NCBI GenBank assembly: GCA_012845835.1
Contig: JABAKD010000001.1
Location: 11,757,123 to 11,821,122, forward strand
Source of the DNA: Undaria pinnatifida
Lineage: Eukaryota > Sar > Phaeophyceae > Laminariales > Alariaceae
DNA: 64,000 bases
Direction: 5' to 3'
The translations under genes and the position numbers were made by a program. Under the pieces are notes generated by a model. That model saw only the letters and a list, made by a program, of their open reading frames with translations. It was not told the origin of the DNA and made no database searches. Below are positions 23,614-36,700 of this stretch, in pieces. Each line of letters opens with the position of its first letter. Position 1 is the first letter of the stretch.

Positions 23614-25020
23614 ATCGTTCTGGTAATGCTACCTATGACCTATGGATGGCCCCCGCAGAGGGGCCATGTGCCGTTGAAAAACACAGGGGGGAGCGGTGGT
23701 CATAGCGCTGGATGGACTGGTCCACGAGCTAGTGGACACGTACGTTGTGTGCGGAATGTCATGAAAGACATACAACACGACACCTGCAGTAGGAGACAGG
23801 AATACTATATTAGGCTGGGATTCAGATTCGATGAAAAAGGGTGAGCTATGATATTCTTATTGACAACGATGTGGGGGAATTTTCGATCGCATCCAGAAAA
23901 TGATGCGTCGTATTGCTCAACTGACAAAAACACGGATAGATTTTGTAGACTGCAGTGCTCTTACAATTAATTTTTGCCCGAAGGGACCTTGTGGGGCCCA
24001 CGTGCAGCAATAAAAAACAGAGTATAAAAATAACCCGTGATTTTATCATGGTGCGAGCCTGTAGCACACGACAGCGCAAGCTGTGCGCGTTTCCCACAGG
24101 TGCTTACATGGGAGTTCGACTAGACAACCGGCATCACCTAATCTAGCAGCCCGGGTTGTTTCGTGTGAACGATGTTGCAATCATCAGTTGCATTGGTCAA
24201 TTTTTCCTCTGAAGCGCCAGAAGGGAAGAAATCCTGTGCATCGAGGATGTACCCGGTCTTGATTTTGCGGGTTGAAGAAATCCTGTGGTGCATCGAGGAT
24301 GTATCCGGTTGTGATATTATTGCGGTTTGTCCTCTGTATGATGGACACGACTGTTCCACATGGTCATTGCTAATGCGGTACTGTCTTGCTTGTATGGACT
24401 GCCGGTCGACTCAGGCATAGGTCGGGACCATCCGAACGAACGCGTGAGGACATTCGTGCAAGACCTGAAACAAATTGAAACATGTTCCAGAGGTAGTAAC
24501 TGTATGTACTGTGGTTGTTTACCTTTTATCTTGACTATCGACCCAGACCGCAGATAAGCAAAGACACATTCTAGTCCGCACAAAGGCCACGCAATCCTTG
24601 TCTCACCAAGGTGTCGTCGCGAATCAACGGGCCTAGCTGGATGTTTTACTTGAATGCTATACTTTTGCTGTAGCTGCATCAACATAGGCGAGATGTGATA
24701 GCCAGGAGTTCAAGCTTAGCTATAGAAGGCCGAGAAACTATGGGGTTTCTACGGAGCGCGGAGGCCTTCGTAATGTCAATTTACATAAATAAAGCCGATA
24801 AGAACCCGGAGGAGTACGGATCGGATGTGAAGCTGCAGTCTGCAGTCCGTCCGTGCTGGTGGATCACGGGGGGGCAGCAAAATTGTCGGAAAGATAAGCG
24901 CCGCTGTGGGGCAACTTCTCCATCAAGGCCAGTCCGCCAGGAGTGCTCGCCTCCCTTCACAGCTGCCAACGAAGCCGCTGGTAAAACGCACGTTCTGTAT
25001 AATAGGGGTACATTGTCCTA
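23614..25020. other. Duplicated upstream region; no intact gene
   Basis: 23640-23920 resembles the region upstream of the intact LRR gene (44300-44720), so the duplication included the presumed promoter. 24230-25020 resembles 53390-54080, a second duplicated block. In that block the segment CATCGAGGATGTACCCGGTC occurs twice here (24239 and 24291). Confidence 0.6.
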
Positions 25021-25149
25021 GCCGAGGCATTCATTGCGTCAAATATGGTGTATGCGAGTACCACGTTCGGATTGTGTTTTGCTGGGGTATTCCTCCACGC
25101 TCCAGAGTGAATGGAGCCTGTCCTGTGACTTCGGAAATTGATTATGCGA

Positions 25150-25252
25150 GTTATCACCATCACCATTACAAGCATCATCACAACCACCACCACCACCACC
25201 AACATCAACAACAACAACAACAACAACAACAGCAGCAACAAGCAGGCAGCAG
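25150..25252. repeat. Microsatellite cluster CAY/CAC/CAA/CAG
   Basis: Runs of CAC, then CAA, then CAG triplets lie next to an inverted S1 repeat (25080-25140). Confidence 0.9.
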
Positions 25253-25341
25253 GCTCTTTTTTATATTCGCACGGAGATCCAAGATCCGCCAGCTCCGATA
25301 GTCATTAAAAATCCCGTAATTCCGAAGAGGTGAGAACTTAC

Positions 25342-25716
25342 GACGCGTGCTACGAGGATAGTATATTTAGTCTAGAGGGGCACCATTTTCTTTCTGAGGT
25401 TCCTCATTCGAGGAGGCCAAGACAGCGTAAGGCATGTCCTTCTTTACCCGAAAACTGGCTTGGAGAAAAATATCGGATGCAAAATCCCATGGCCTAGAAA
25501 CACGACACGACAATCATTCATGCAGAAAAATAACCTACTTCCGACGATTTTGGTTCATTAACGCCTTTACAATCGGAAACCCTCTTTCGGGACAAAATTA
25601 CTTGATTTTATTATCGGGAGGGATTTGGGGGCTTGAAGGGGTTTAAGTAGCATCGTCATTCAGAAAACATTTATGACGAAAAGTGCTATCTACCCCTATC
25701 TATCGTAGCAGCCGTC
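25342..25716. mobile_element. M1 MITE copy (expanded)
   Basis: The ends are GACGCGTGCTACGAGG and TATCGTAGCAGCCGTC. Inside are TTTCTGAGGTTCCTCATTC and AATCCCATGGCCTAG. An extra GATAGTATATTTAGTCTA lies near the left end. Confidence 0.8.
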
Positions 25717-25749
25717 TTACTCTAAGAAAAACGATCGATCTGAGACACG

Positions 25750-27390
25750 TCTGATGTTTTACCCCGATATGCTGGTCCATAAAGTGTCATCGAGGGCACG
25801 GGTTCAAATTTCGAACCCCACGTCGAAGGTTCTGCTTACCACGTTATTAAATCGTACCAGCCTTGTGGTGTGGTGCTGTGTAGCTAGCAACACTTGCCGG
25901 AGAGGGTATTACGCATCATACGCCACAGGCCTCCTCCCGGTGTGCCATGGATGGGTGTCCCAGGAATTGGAACGAAGTCCTGTACGTCGGCAAGTACCAC
26001 CACCGCGTGAACATCAGTCAATCGGGACACGTACCCCCCCTGGATGTGGCATGTGGTTTGGCTTACCCAGGGCGAGCGGTATGACCAATCGATCGATCAA
26101 TCGACGCTTTGCTTTTTGCCTCCCTCAGTAGCTTTTCTAGTATGAACACTTCATTGATTGAAAAAAAAATAACGATTGTTATAAACTCTATCTACTCGAC
26201 AACCAGCCGTTTTAAGCTCAAATTTTCAGCGTTTGTTGTGCCGATCCTGACGTTGCGGTGTTCAGCGCTACGGCCCGCAACAACACTAAACCAGGTATTA
26301 ATTCGTGATACGCTACTACTACGGTGTCGATATTACAACACCTGGCGCTATGATCAGCAACCACACTTTTTAGTCATGTGCGATACATGTGTTCCTCATG
26401 CTCACGCTGATTTTACTATCCAATATATTTGCGTAAGAATCAAAACATTCATCATTCCTTCATCATTATTTGTGATACAAGTACGCTTACATTTCGTTTT
26501 TTACTCACCATCAGTTCTATGATAATCTCACTCCCGTCGCCCCACCGAAAATCAAAATCCGTCAGCAGTTTTAAGTGCACTACCGCAACAGGTGATATCA
26601 CATATTTACCTTTCTTTGCAGCCATCCATGCAGTAGGTCCAATTCATTTATTAATTGGTTTCCAAGTTCCGATTGACCCCCCCGCCATCTCCACCATCGG
26701 CTAGACCAAACGTCACGCGCGTACCACAGTAAGCTCCTGCCGAGGAGGCCAATCTAGGATTTAAAGATGGACGAGTCATCCACACCGAGAGCCGTCACCG
26801 TCTCCTATCTAGCACGTAGTCCACCCGAATGGTGGACTAACGACGGTGTCTGAGTCGCCCGATGCTGTGTCAGTATCCAACACGTACGATCCATCAAGAC
26901 AGCAGGCACATCAATCGCCCACATACAGGAACTCAAAACAGACACAAAAAAGGTATTGACCTCAGCAATCGAGACTGAAACGTACCGCTAAATGGCGTAC
27001 AAATCATATTTCGCACGATGCCGTGCGCCCTTTTGCAACATACCGCCTGAATACTGCACGAATTCTTTATCGTGCCCAATGAATCTCATGGAAAAACAAC
27101 CCGGCAACGACACACCCGGTCCATCAACGACAATACAACGTTAGACTTGAGCCTGTTTGATGCATCTACTACAACATGGACGGGTGTTGTTACATGGTGT
27201 GTGCATGGTGTTCCTCAATCTTTGCAGGCATTAGGGCTAATGCGTGCTGCAATAGCAAAACACGATGTTACATATTATCCACTAGACTGCATGGTCGTCA
27301 ACACAAAACGGCCAGGGCTTAGACGAACAGAAACCACCCATGCAAACATAACCCAACAAAAGCATACTAGTTGTACTCGTACAGACTACT
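25750..27390. other. No gene recognised; fragment shared with the 55-kb TIR element
   Basis: 25880-26090 resembles 55740-55915 (shared AACGAAGT, TCGGCAAGTAC, GTCAATCGG and ATCGATCGAT). The rest (26100-27390) has AT-rich sequence and short frames without a family. Confidence 0.5.
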
Positions 27391-27724
27391 TCACCGTCGA
27401 GACGGGCGGCTTAGCTCCTGGTTTTGGGGACACCCCAGTGTTTTGAGGGGTCCATTTCCACTAATAAAATAGTGGATATCGGCTCGTTGCACGCTGAGAC
27501 ATCCTTGTAGAACGACGTGCACCCACGCGAAGTTACACCGGTGCGCCGTGTCCGCCAGCGGTGCGCAAGAGTCGCGGTGTGTTCCATCTTCGTGTGATTG
27601 GGTACGGGCGTCGTCGAGCCATCTGCCCGTATCTGCCCGGCGTCCCACCAAGCACTAACCACGCCGTTGGGATTTTGCCGCTCAAGGTTACATTGAGGTC
27701 TCATACCGCCTAATCGGTGTAGTG

Positions 27725-27732
27725 CTAGGCGG
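27725..27732 (-). CDS. LRR gene exon 19: last codons and stop
   Basis: A strong acceptor (T-rich tract ending CTTTCACAG) at 27733 is followed, in the phase set by exon 18, by Ala, Ala and TAG. The downstream part (to about 27400) would be the 3' UTR. If exon 18 used another donor, this acceptor would open a frame of about 100 codons down to 27411 instead, so the C-terminus is uncertain. Confidence 0.3.
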
Positions 27733-30700
27733 CTGTGAAAGACAAACAAAACGCCACAATGCGAAGGGGGGTCCATCGTTAGAGGTTGGGAGATGCATAC
27801 TCAGCATCTCAAAAGCTCAACGCTAGGCGGGCTGCGCCACATTATCGGTCTCTGTGCGAAACGCTTCGTGGACCCCACGCACCGCACGGTGTACGAGCAT
27901 ATGCACGAAATACATCTTCACCGGTTCGATAAAGCTGGCGCATTGCGGTCACTCTCTTGAATGCCCGAACGTTCGGCAAATCACCGAGCGTGCGCCGGCC
28001 GCCAGGTACAGCTCACACGCGGACACAATAGGAATACAAGAATGTAAGCTCACCGCAAGTGTAGCCGGCCGTTCCACTCTGGCAGGTCAAGCCATCGTCG
28101 CAGGAGACAGCCTCTGCGGGAATACACTCTGCGGGGCAAAAATTGGGAACAGAAATAATCGACCAACCAGGCATTGACGGACTCTGAAAGATTCGGACGA
28201 GCGAGCAACACGTGTCGTTTCACAGTATCATATGGTGATATCGCCACCGCACGCACATGTACGAACTGCGGGGTCGACAGCGAACCGCTTGCCGGTGCAG
28301 ACAGCAAGACAATGTTGAGGTAGATGCGTTATACGACCAAGAGAGAGAGGCCAACTACATGGTAGGGGGATCATTGTTGGGGGCTAGCTCGGGGTCACCG
28401 GCGCGAGTGACCCCCCTAGGGCCTGTGATTTGAGGTCTTACGCTTCTTGGTCTGTTTTCAACTTTTGGGTTATCAATCTCCAATGGAATATGGTTAGCTA
28501 CGCCTGCGCCAAACAAACCGGATAAAGGTTTTTTTTTTTCGGAGACGCATGCTGCGACAGAGGTACGACGAGCAGTTTTCGTCTGGATTTTTTTCTGAAT
28601 GACGGGGCTCCTTAACCCAAAAGCTTCGGCAAAAAATACAAAATTTGTTTCCTCTTCGCATGATTCTCGCTGCGTACCTGTAGGCCATGAGGTTTCTCAT
28701 CCGTTGTTGGAGTTTTTTTTTTGTCTCGTCCGAAACAGTTTTTGGGGTTAAGACGGGCGTGTCTTGAGCTCCCAAAATTGAGGAACTTCAGGGAAAAAAA
28801 GGCGCAAGCACCTCTATCGTAGCACGCGACTCAGTCACTTAAAGAGTCACTCGTGCGAGTGATGAAAACCCCGCAGTAAAAACAGAGTAGCCCTATGATG
28901 CTCTACCGTAGGCTAGGTCGATGGCGATGGCTATATGGTAATCTCACCGCACGTGCCATCCCTGACGTCCTCGGAGGGGAGGTCGACGTCGGTAGCAGAG
29001 CTGCTCACAACGGTGCGCCAGGGGATAAAACAAGGGAAAACAGAGTTGTGCCATGTTTTGGAGGGAGATTACAAAGGGCCAAGGAGAACGCACAGTGATG
29101 GTGTTACACGCGTGCGGTGCGTTGTCTTCGCGACACCCGTCGTGTGAAGCTAGTTTTGCCTCGACAGGCGTGCCGGATACCAGACAAACACATTGCACCT
29201 CTGTCCCAAACACAAACCGACGTCTGGGACCATCACATGCAGCTCGAACGATGCAACTGCTGCTGACAGGGGCCGTCATCCGGAAGCGAGAATCCACGTG
29301 GCAGGTTCATCTATGGAAGGTCTGAACGTGACCGAGTCGTCGACCGTAGGGGGGGCGTGGTGCGTAAAACACCTGGGAAGGCGTACTTACGTGGTAGGGA
29401 GACACTGGAGACCATCGTTGCCCCAGAGTGAACTGCAGGTCGAGGCACCAGAAGCGCAAATGGGGCGGGGAACAGGGACACGGCTCAATCGACATGACAG
29501 ACCACGCGTACTGCAACAGAGGTGATAAGTTTCGGCGAAAACGTTTTTTGAATGACGGGACGCTCCTTTACCGGAAATCTTCGTAATTCCACAATATTTT
29601 GTTTGCGACATGATTTTATTTGGGGATTATCTAGGCGATGGGATTTGCCCATCGGGCTGCACGTTCCTTTTTGATCAAAATCTGTGTTTTGGAGAGGTGT
29701 GTGTAGAAATTCTTGAAGCCAGGAGCCGCTGAAAGAAAATTACACGCCCTCGACCGCAGCCTGTGATACACTTGCTTCGGTCTTCGCGTTTTTGCATGGT
29801 GCGTTTAATGAGCGCGAAAACGTGGCTCGGCGAATACCCATTGAGCAGCAAGTGGTCTGCCCTTCTTCTTGGCGTGTTACAAGCACAGAGTATCCGACCG
29901 ACGACTACCTGGTTTCGGTTTCAGCGATATCGAACCGAGCCAACCTAGCACAGGAGTGGCGCCAGTAACTCACAGGCTCACGAGGTTGACCATGGGGGAG
30001 AAGAGGCCGGCGGGCAAGGTGGTCAAGCCACATTCATACATGTCCCTAATCCGCACGACCGGCAGCAAGGGAAGCGAAGACGGTCAGCAATTGGCATCGG
30101 AAAACAGGTCGTAAGCGCCATGTGCAGTGGATGCGCGTTTTTGATCGTGGACGTTCGCTACGAATGCGGGGGGGGGGGGGGGGTTCGAAGAAGGACGTTA
30201 AAAACACCAGGGCAGCAGTCCGAGGCGGAATGTTGGACCGACCCGCAACAGGAAGAGCGATGGCAAATAAAAAACTTTAACGCGCACGAATGACTAGGTA
30301 TCGCGGCAACCACGAAGCAGGTGACCAATCGAAAGCAATCGCAATCAGGACTGTCTGCGCCCACAGGGGTTGACTCAAATCGTGGCTAGTCGGATGGTAA
30401 ACAGGCCGAGAAGACCAACCAAAGAAACCAAGCCTGTCAAAACGCTCACAGTTCTTCCAGGTTCACGAGGTCTACGAAGGAATCTTCGCTGAGCACCAGG
30501 TCGTTGTACTCCAGCAGCCTGGTCGACGAACGCGGAGGGGGTGTTCAAGGTAAAAGCGCCGGAGCAGTCAATGAAACGGACTCTTAGGGAGAAATCGACA
30601 GACAGGTTGAACGAACAGTGCTTGCACACTCCACGAGCACATGCCGTTAAAACGCGCGCCGATATCAACGCCATTGCCAGCATCATTGGTGGATGGGAAG

Positions 30701-33700
30701 GCGCATGAGGCTCGTGAGGTTCGTCGGCATGGGCCACACACAGGTACAGCGACTGTCCTAGCCGTCATCGTCGTCGGAAATCGCGGTCACAAGCCACCTA
30801 CCACTGCGTCCAGCACCCCCGGCCGCACAACGGCGAACATAATTCAGCTATTACGTAGGAAGCGCTTCGACCAGAGAGAAGAGGTACCAGCACTCAAGCA
30901 GTGGCTAGTGTCATGGAGGCGTTACATCAAACCGACAAGTGTCGGTCGACCGTGACGAGAACGCAGATCCAGCGTTTTCGATATCTAGTTCAAACACTGT
31001 AGGAACACTTTTTCTTCCTGTGGAAGGAGGTGGCATCGACGTGGTGCATTCTTGACTTCGTGGCAGTGCCTCAGTATACACACAAATTTTAAGCGTGTCT
31101 ACGATATGCGCGATCAGCTCGTAAGGACTATCGTAGCGCCTACTAAACATCTACCTCTGGCACATTAAATCAACGACAAAGCTGAGACCATCAGACGGAA
31201 CACACCGACCATCACATATCCTCACCGGATCACGCAGGACCACCTTGTGGCGCAGAGAATGTATGAATGAAATTCGCTGATGACTTTACTAGAGGAAATT
31301 TGCATCCACAGAGAATCTTACGAGCACTACACGCAGATACCGATGCAACGAGCGGAGCGTAAGACGCAACAACAGACAACTCGATTCCGTGTCTGCGAAT
31401 CGGTGTTGTATTTATTCCATTGATACACGGAGAAAACCACAACACCAGTACAAGGCAGGTGGATCGCGCACGTATACCTACAAAATCGCGGAGCGACGTG
31501 CGGGGTGTTGGAGCCTCTGGCTTGGCATTTTTAGCCTGGGGGAACGTTACATACAGCTGTTGTGGAGACAATCATTCTCCGACACGGGCACTCACAATGT
31601 GCGAAGCTCCGTCAGGCCCGCCAGCGACGTTCCCAACTCCGTCAGGGAGTTATCAGACAGTTCCCTGGCACGGTACACGAAGCGAACCCGCCACAAGACA
31701 AATCATCCGTTCGTAGGGGCAGCATTATGTAAACAAAAAACCGAGCGACGGACGAGCTTGTCGGATAAACAAGAGGTTTACCTGAACGGGAGTTTCCCGC
31801 GAATTCATACGAGACAACCTTCCTAAGGCACACACAGACCAAGTGGGTAGTGTGTAGCGTGCGATATTTAGAAAAAGAAAATATATTAACGACCCATGAA
31901 TAGGTACATTAACCGACCAAAAAAATCCTCAAAGTCGATCGAGATCGATCGATAAATCAACCCAAATTGTTTGGCATACCGCTGGTCCCGGAACGGTGGA
32001 CATGCATACTTTCCCTCGAGCATACGTTTCGATCCATCTCGTTTTCGGCGCCAGGCAGTCATTAACAATTTACCAACCGTCGATATGTTGGCGAGAAAAG
32101 CGGATGCTGGTGATGCCTTCAACCCGGCTTTGCCGGCACATCGATAATATGGCACCCCTTCGCGGCAAGTTCTAAAAGTGCTCTCGCTACGCGCAAGGTA
32201 AGGCCCATTCACGGCAACCACGCGGCATGCCAGGTGCGCTCCGGACTGAACTCACAAATTTTGCAATGCCGTGAGATCGGACAGCAACCCATCGGGCAGA
32301 ACCGATATTCCATTGATCCAGAAGCTCCTGATGATCCCCGACGACGACAAATCAGACACGCAAAACAAATAAACGCGATTTCAGCAGCGTGCAGGCATGG
32401 AGTGGAAGGTTGATTGCGGGCGGTCCAGCTGGGAATTGTGGACGAACTCCTTGAAAACAGAATAAGACACCCGGAGTCATTTAATCGTCGTCGTTGCACG
32501 ATGCTCTGGATACAACATTACATATTATAGTGTTTCTGATTTATGCACACGCCCAAGGAGTTTTGTGAATGCTTCGCAAGTGACCCGTCACGTCAACCTT
32601 GATCGGGCGTGATTCGGACCAGAGTGTATAGCAACACAGGATGAATACAACACGACAGGCCACGACTTCTACCGGTATCCAACGTCAGCACCGTAGGAAT
32701 CAAGCGCATACGTTTGTACGTCTAATTTTGTTGGATGGCACTGTGGGTTGTCGTTATGATGCCAACTCTAGACTCGGGTTCGGACCTGTAGTTAAGGGGT
32801 ACCAAGCAGGCCATGTCCAGGCGGCATGTGTACACCAGAAACTAGCGGAACAGCGACTAGGGATTCCAAGGCCATGTGCCGCTACGATCACCGCAAAAAA
32901 AAACTCAGAAGGACAAGAATAGCAGCGCGCGCTAACAGATCAAAACCCGTCAAGACCCACCCAGTACGTTGTATATGGTACTACCTCTCTACGCTCCCTC
33001 ATGCTGTGGTCACCAATGCCGTTATAAGAATCGCATTTACCCGCTTCCTGTACTCGTTTAGCGCCGTCGGTAGGAGCGTCGTAAGTGAGGTCTGTTGAAA
33101 CGGGGTGCTCTTTACACACACGTGCAGTAACAGTAACCTATCAAGCTCGATCGCACGGTGTGCATAGGCAGGACAGCATAATATACTCACAGGTATTCCA
33201 GCTTCGTGAGGCCGGCCAACAATCCTTCGGGTACAATCTGTATACCAGCCTCGCTTAGGCCCCTGGGTCGATGAAGCATCGCGACGGACGAGAGCAGCGA
33301 TCAAGAACGACCACGATCAGTGAAATTCCACCAAAAAGCAGCAGTGTTGATTAACATCACTATAGCAGCGCACACGCACGGTCTGGGTGACACACTGCTT
33401 GGAAGTACGAGTTTGAATGCAATATGGGCCTGTCTTCTTCGCTCGAATCACCAAGGCTAAGTCAACCCGTGTGTTTGATTGAGAGGGCGCATTACATCGA
33501 ACCGTTCTAACCGGATGCCGGCAAACGTAGCCCCGGTAGGGGCCCGAAAACATTATCTATACAAACTCCACGTGATTTGTGACAAAAAATGGGTTTCCAG
33601 GTGTGGAAGGGGAAAATAAGCGATGCAGTCGAAGCTCTCAATCGGCTATTTGAACAAGAATGGGGTGTACACGCCAACACAGCAGAAGCGCCGGTAACTC

Positions 33701-36700
33701 TTATGGGTCCTGCAGACAAGAACGGCATGCACACGTTAACGCCAGGGAATGAAGCACGCCATCAAACGAGCCGCCGCGGCGGAGGTGATATTGCAGTTCG
33801 ACCCCCGCGCTATCACAAAAAACGACGCAGAGCCACACACCGCACTCGAAGACGTGCGCCCATAGCCAGCTGTTGCAGCTGGTGTGATAGTAATCACCGC
33901 CATGCGCCGCAACGGGAAACTTCGCGGGCCTCCCTACCGAAGCAGGGTTCAACTAAAATGTACGCAAAATCATATTCGCCAGACGGTAGCAACCGTCGCG
34001 CAGTCGCACAAGAGATACTTGAATAAAAAACAGGAGCGACCCCGACAATGTTTCCGTAGCAAGTGTTGGTGTGGGATGCGGAACGGGTTGCGAGACTCAC
34101 AATCTCTTGAGCTCCGTAAGGCCGTCGAACAGCCCCACCAGACCAGTCATATCCCCCAGGGAGTTGCTGCTCAGGTACCTGAACGACGGCGGGTGCCAGA
34201 GGAGCGACGGCATTTCAATGCACGGGCGCTCAACGAACCACCACGCGTCGAGTGCCGGACCCACGATTCGATGCGCATGTGCTGCGATACCGGTGTGTAC
34301 CCATTTCTTTCGGAGATTCCCAATCTTGAGGAGGTCCACAAACAACGGAATGACTGACCTTAAGCACGAATGAATGAAAAAATAATGCCAGACTAACGCT
34401 ACGGCAGGGGGGTGTGGGTCCCCTTTTTAGGGACCTTTTTTGCAGCGACTCACGCGAGTGATCCCCCCCCTGTTTCTCGCGGTCAAAGGCTATCGTGCTG
34501 TCTAACATTCTCGATATGAATCCTTAGTGGGATGGTTAGCTGCGTTGCGCCAAACTAACCGCCTATCGTGCGTTTCGGTCGGTGAGGTACATAGTCACTC
34601 GCGAGACTGGTCAACACACGGTAGTGCAAATTGAGGGTACCCTATGATACCCTATGATACTCTACCGTAGCCTTCATCTTTGGCGCTGTTTTAATGCTTC
34701 GATATGAATCCTTAAAGGGGTGGTTAGCTACGTCGCGCCAAATTAACCACCTAACGTGTTTCGGCCAGTGACGTACAGAGTCGCTCCTGCGAGTACGATA
34801 GTATGGTAGTGAAGAACAGGGAGTGAAAGGGGGGGGGGGGGGGGGTACCCCTCACCGTGTAGCCTCGCTCGATGAGCACCCTCATGGCCTAGATATGCAT
34901 TACCGAGACATGGCACGTGAATAGCCAGTGGCACACGATAAATATTGCACAGTTCCTGAATTGGGGGGGAGGCGTCGATTCCGGAGCGCTATGGTCAAAA
35001 CGTGATACCTCTAACGTAGCGTGCGTAAAACGTTAGCAGCGGGGTTGGCTTTCAGGGCGGCGACGCCACTGTTCGAGGTCGGTTGGAATGTCCAAATTGT
35101 GGGGAAACGGAAAAAAAATGGCGGGTGCTAAAGTGTACATGTCGTCTTCCGCCCAGGTAAAAACGCGAGCGGTCGAGCAAGCCCAATGGGGTGGAATTGG
35201 ACCAGTTACAACGTGGGAACGCCGAACCCTGAGAGCGAAAAAAACTAAGGTACGTGTAGCTGGGTGAACAAGGGTAGTGTACTGTTAACGCGGATTGGTA
35301 AGTTATGCAGCGATGCGCTTTGGTGCCTGTCAGCTGAGCTAGGAAACATGAACTAATGTTTAGGTATACAAACCATGAAGAACATGCTCTGCACAACTCG
35401 TGCGTTCTCAAACCTTAGCGCACTCACAGACTTTGCAGTTGAGGGACCGTCGAGAAGAGACCAAGGGGCAGGGTCTCCGGCGTCAACTCGTTGTTGAAGA
35501 GCCGCCTGGGTCACCCATGGTCACAGCCGGGACGGAAGCCGACAAAACGAGGAGTGTCGTCTATCAGGGACCCAATGACACAGTGACGACACGAAAGCCA
35601 TGCAGGGGAGGGGGTGCTATCATGCAGGCGGGGGGGGGTTCTGAAAAACCGGACAACGCATGACCTAACCCAATGCCACCACAAGTGTACGCGTGGCCCT
35701 CCAAGAACCCTCGAATATAAATCCAGCAAATCGAGTCAGCACCCCATGAAGAAGCGATGAGGTCCGTGGCACGCTCGGTGAGACAATGCTTGTTCGTTCT
35801 GGCTGAATTCGCGTTAAGCAGTTGCGGTCCATGCATTTCCGCCTCCAAAACATCACAGCTTAGTGCGGCGCGTGGTACGCTACCCCGGTACTCGACAGTT
35901 GGTCCACGTGTGGCTGAAGGTTCCCCTCTCGATCCCTTCCTGCACAAATAACCCAATATGGCTAATAACGCCAGTTCACGGTGGTGACGGACAGCAGGTT
36001 TTCAAAATATTGACATGGCTCACGCTTGCTAATACCTCGACTACTAAAGTGTTTGGACCATGGAACGCGTTGGCCGTACACCAGTGACCGATGCTCCGTT
36101 TTTCGCGACGTGCCGCCACGTGACAATTCCGCCAACGGTAGGCGGTTGGTTTGTGATGGATTTAAGAGCGTACTGGAGAATTGACGAGTATCCTACACAA
36201 TATATATATAAATATATATATTTTTATCCTCCGGCGGATGGGGAAAAATAAAGCGTTAGCACAATAATAACGGCCAACGGTCAAAGTCAGTAGCGTATCG
36301 AGCAAGTCTGCTTGATTATTGCGCTATACTTACAGTGTGATGAGGCTTGTAAGCCCGGTAAAGGCCCCCTCGGGCAAGCTGACCAGGTCGTTGTACGCCA
36401 TGTCTCTGAGCGAACGCGAAAACACAACACGCGAAACAAGAACAGCAGCAGCGGCGTCAACCGGGTGTCGGAGTCCACATCATGGTAACAATGTACAGCG
36501 GACAAAAGTACCGGCTTTGAGGGGTTCACTACAAAAGGCCGTTTCTACCATACCCCCCTCCCCCCGAAAAAAAAAACCGACGATGTTCTTTAAATACCGT
36601 TCCATGGCCGCTCCTCACGACAAAAGATGCTATGAAAAAACTATCATCACACATTTTCTTTCTCGCGAGAAGGGATTTCGACCAACGACTTCGGGGTGGC

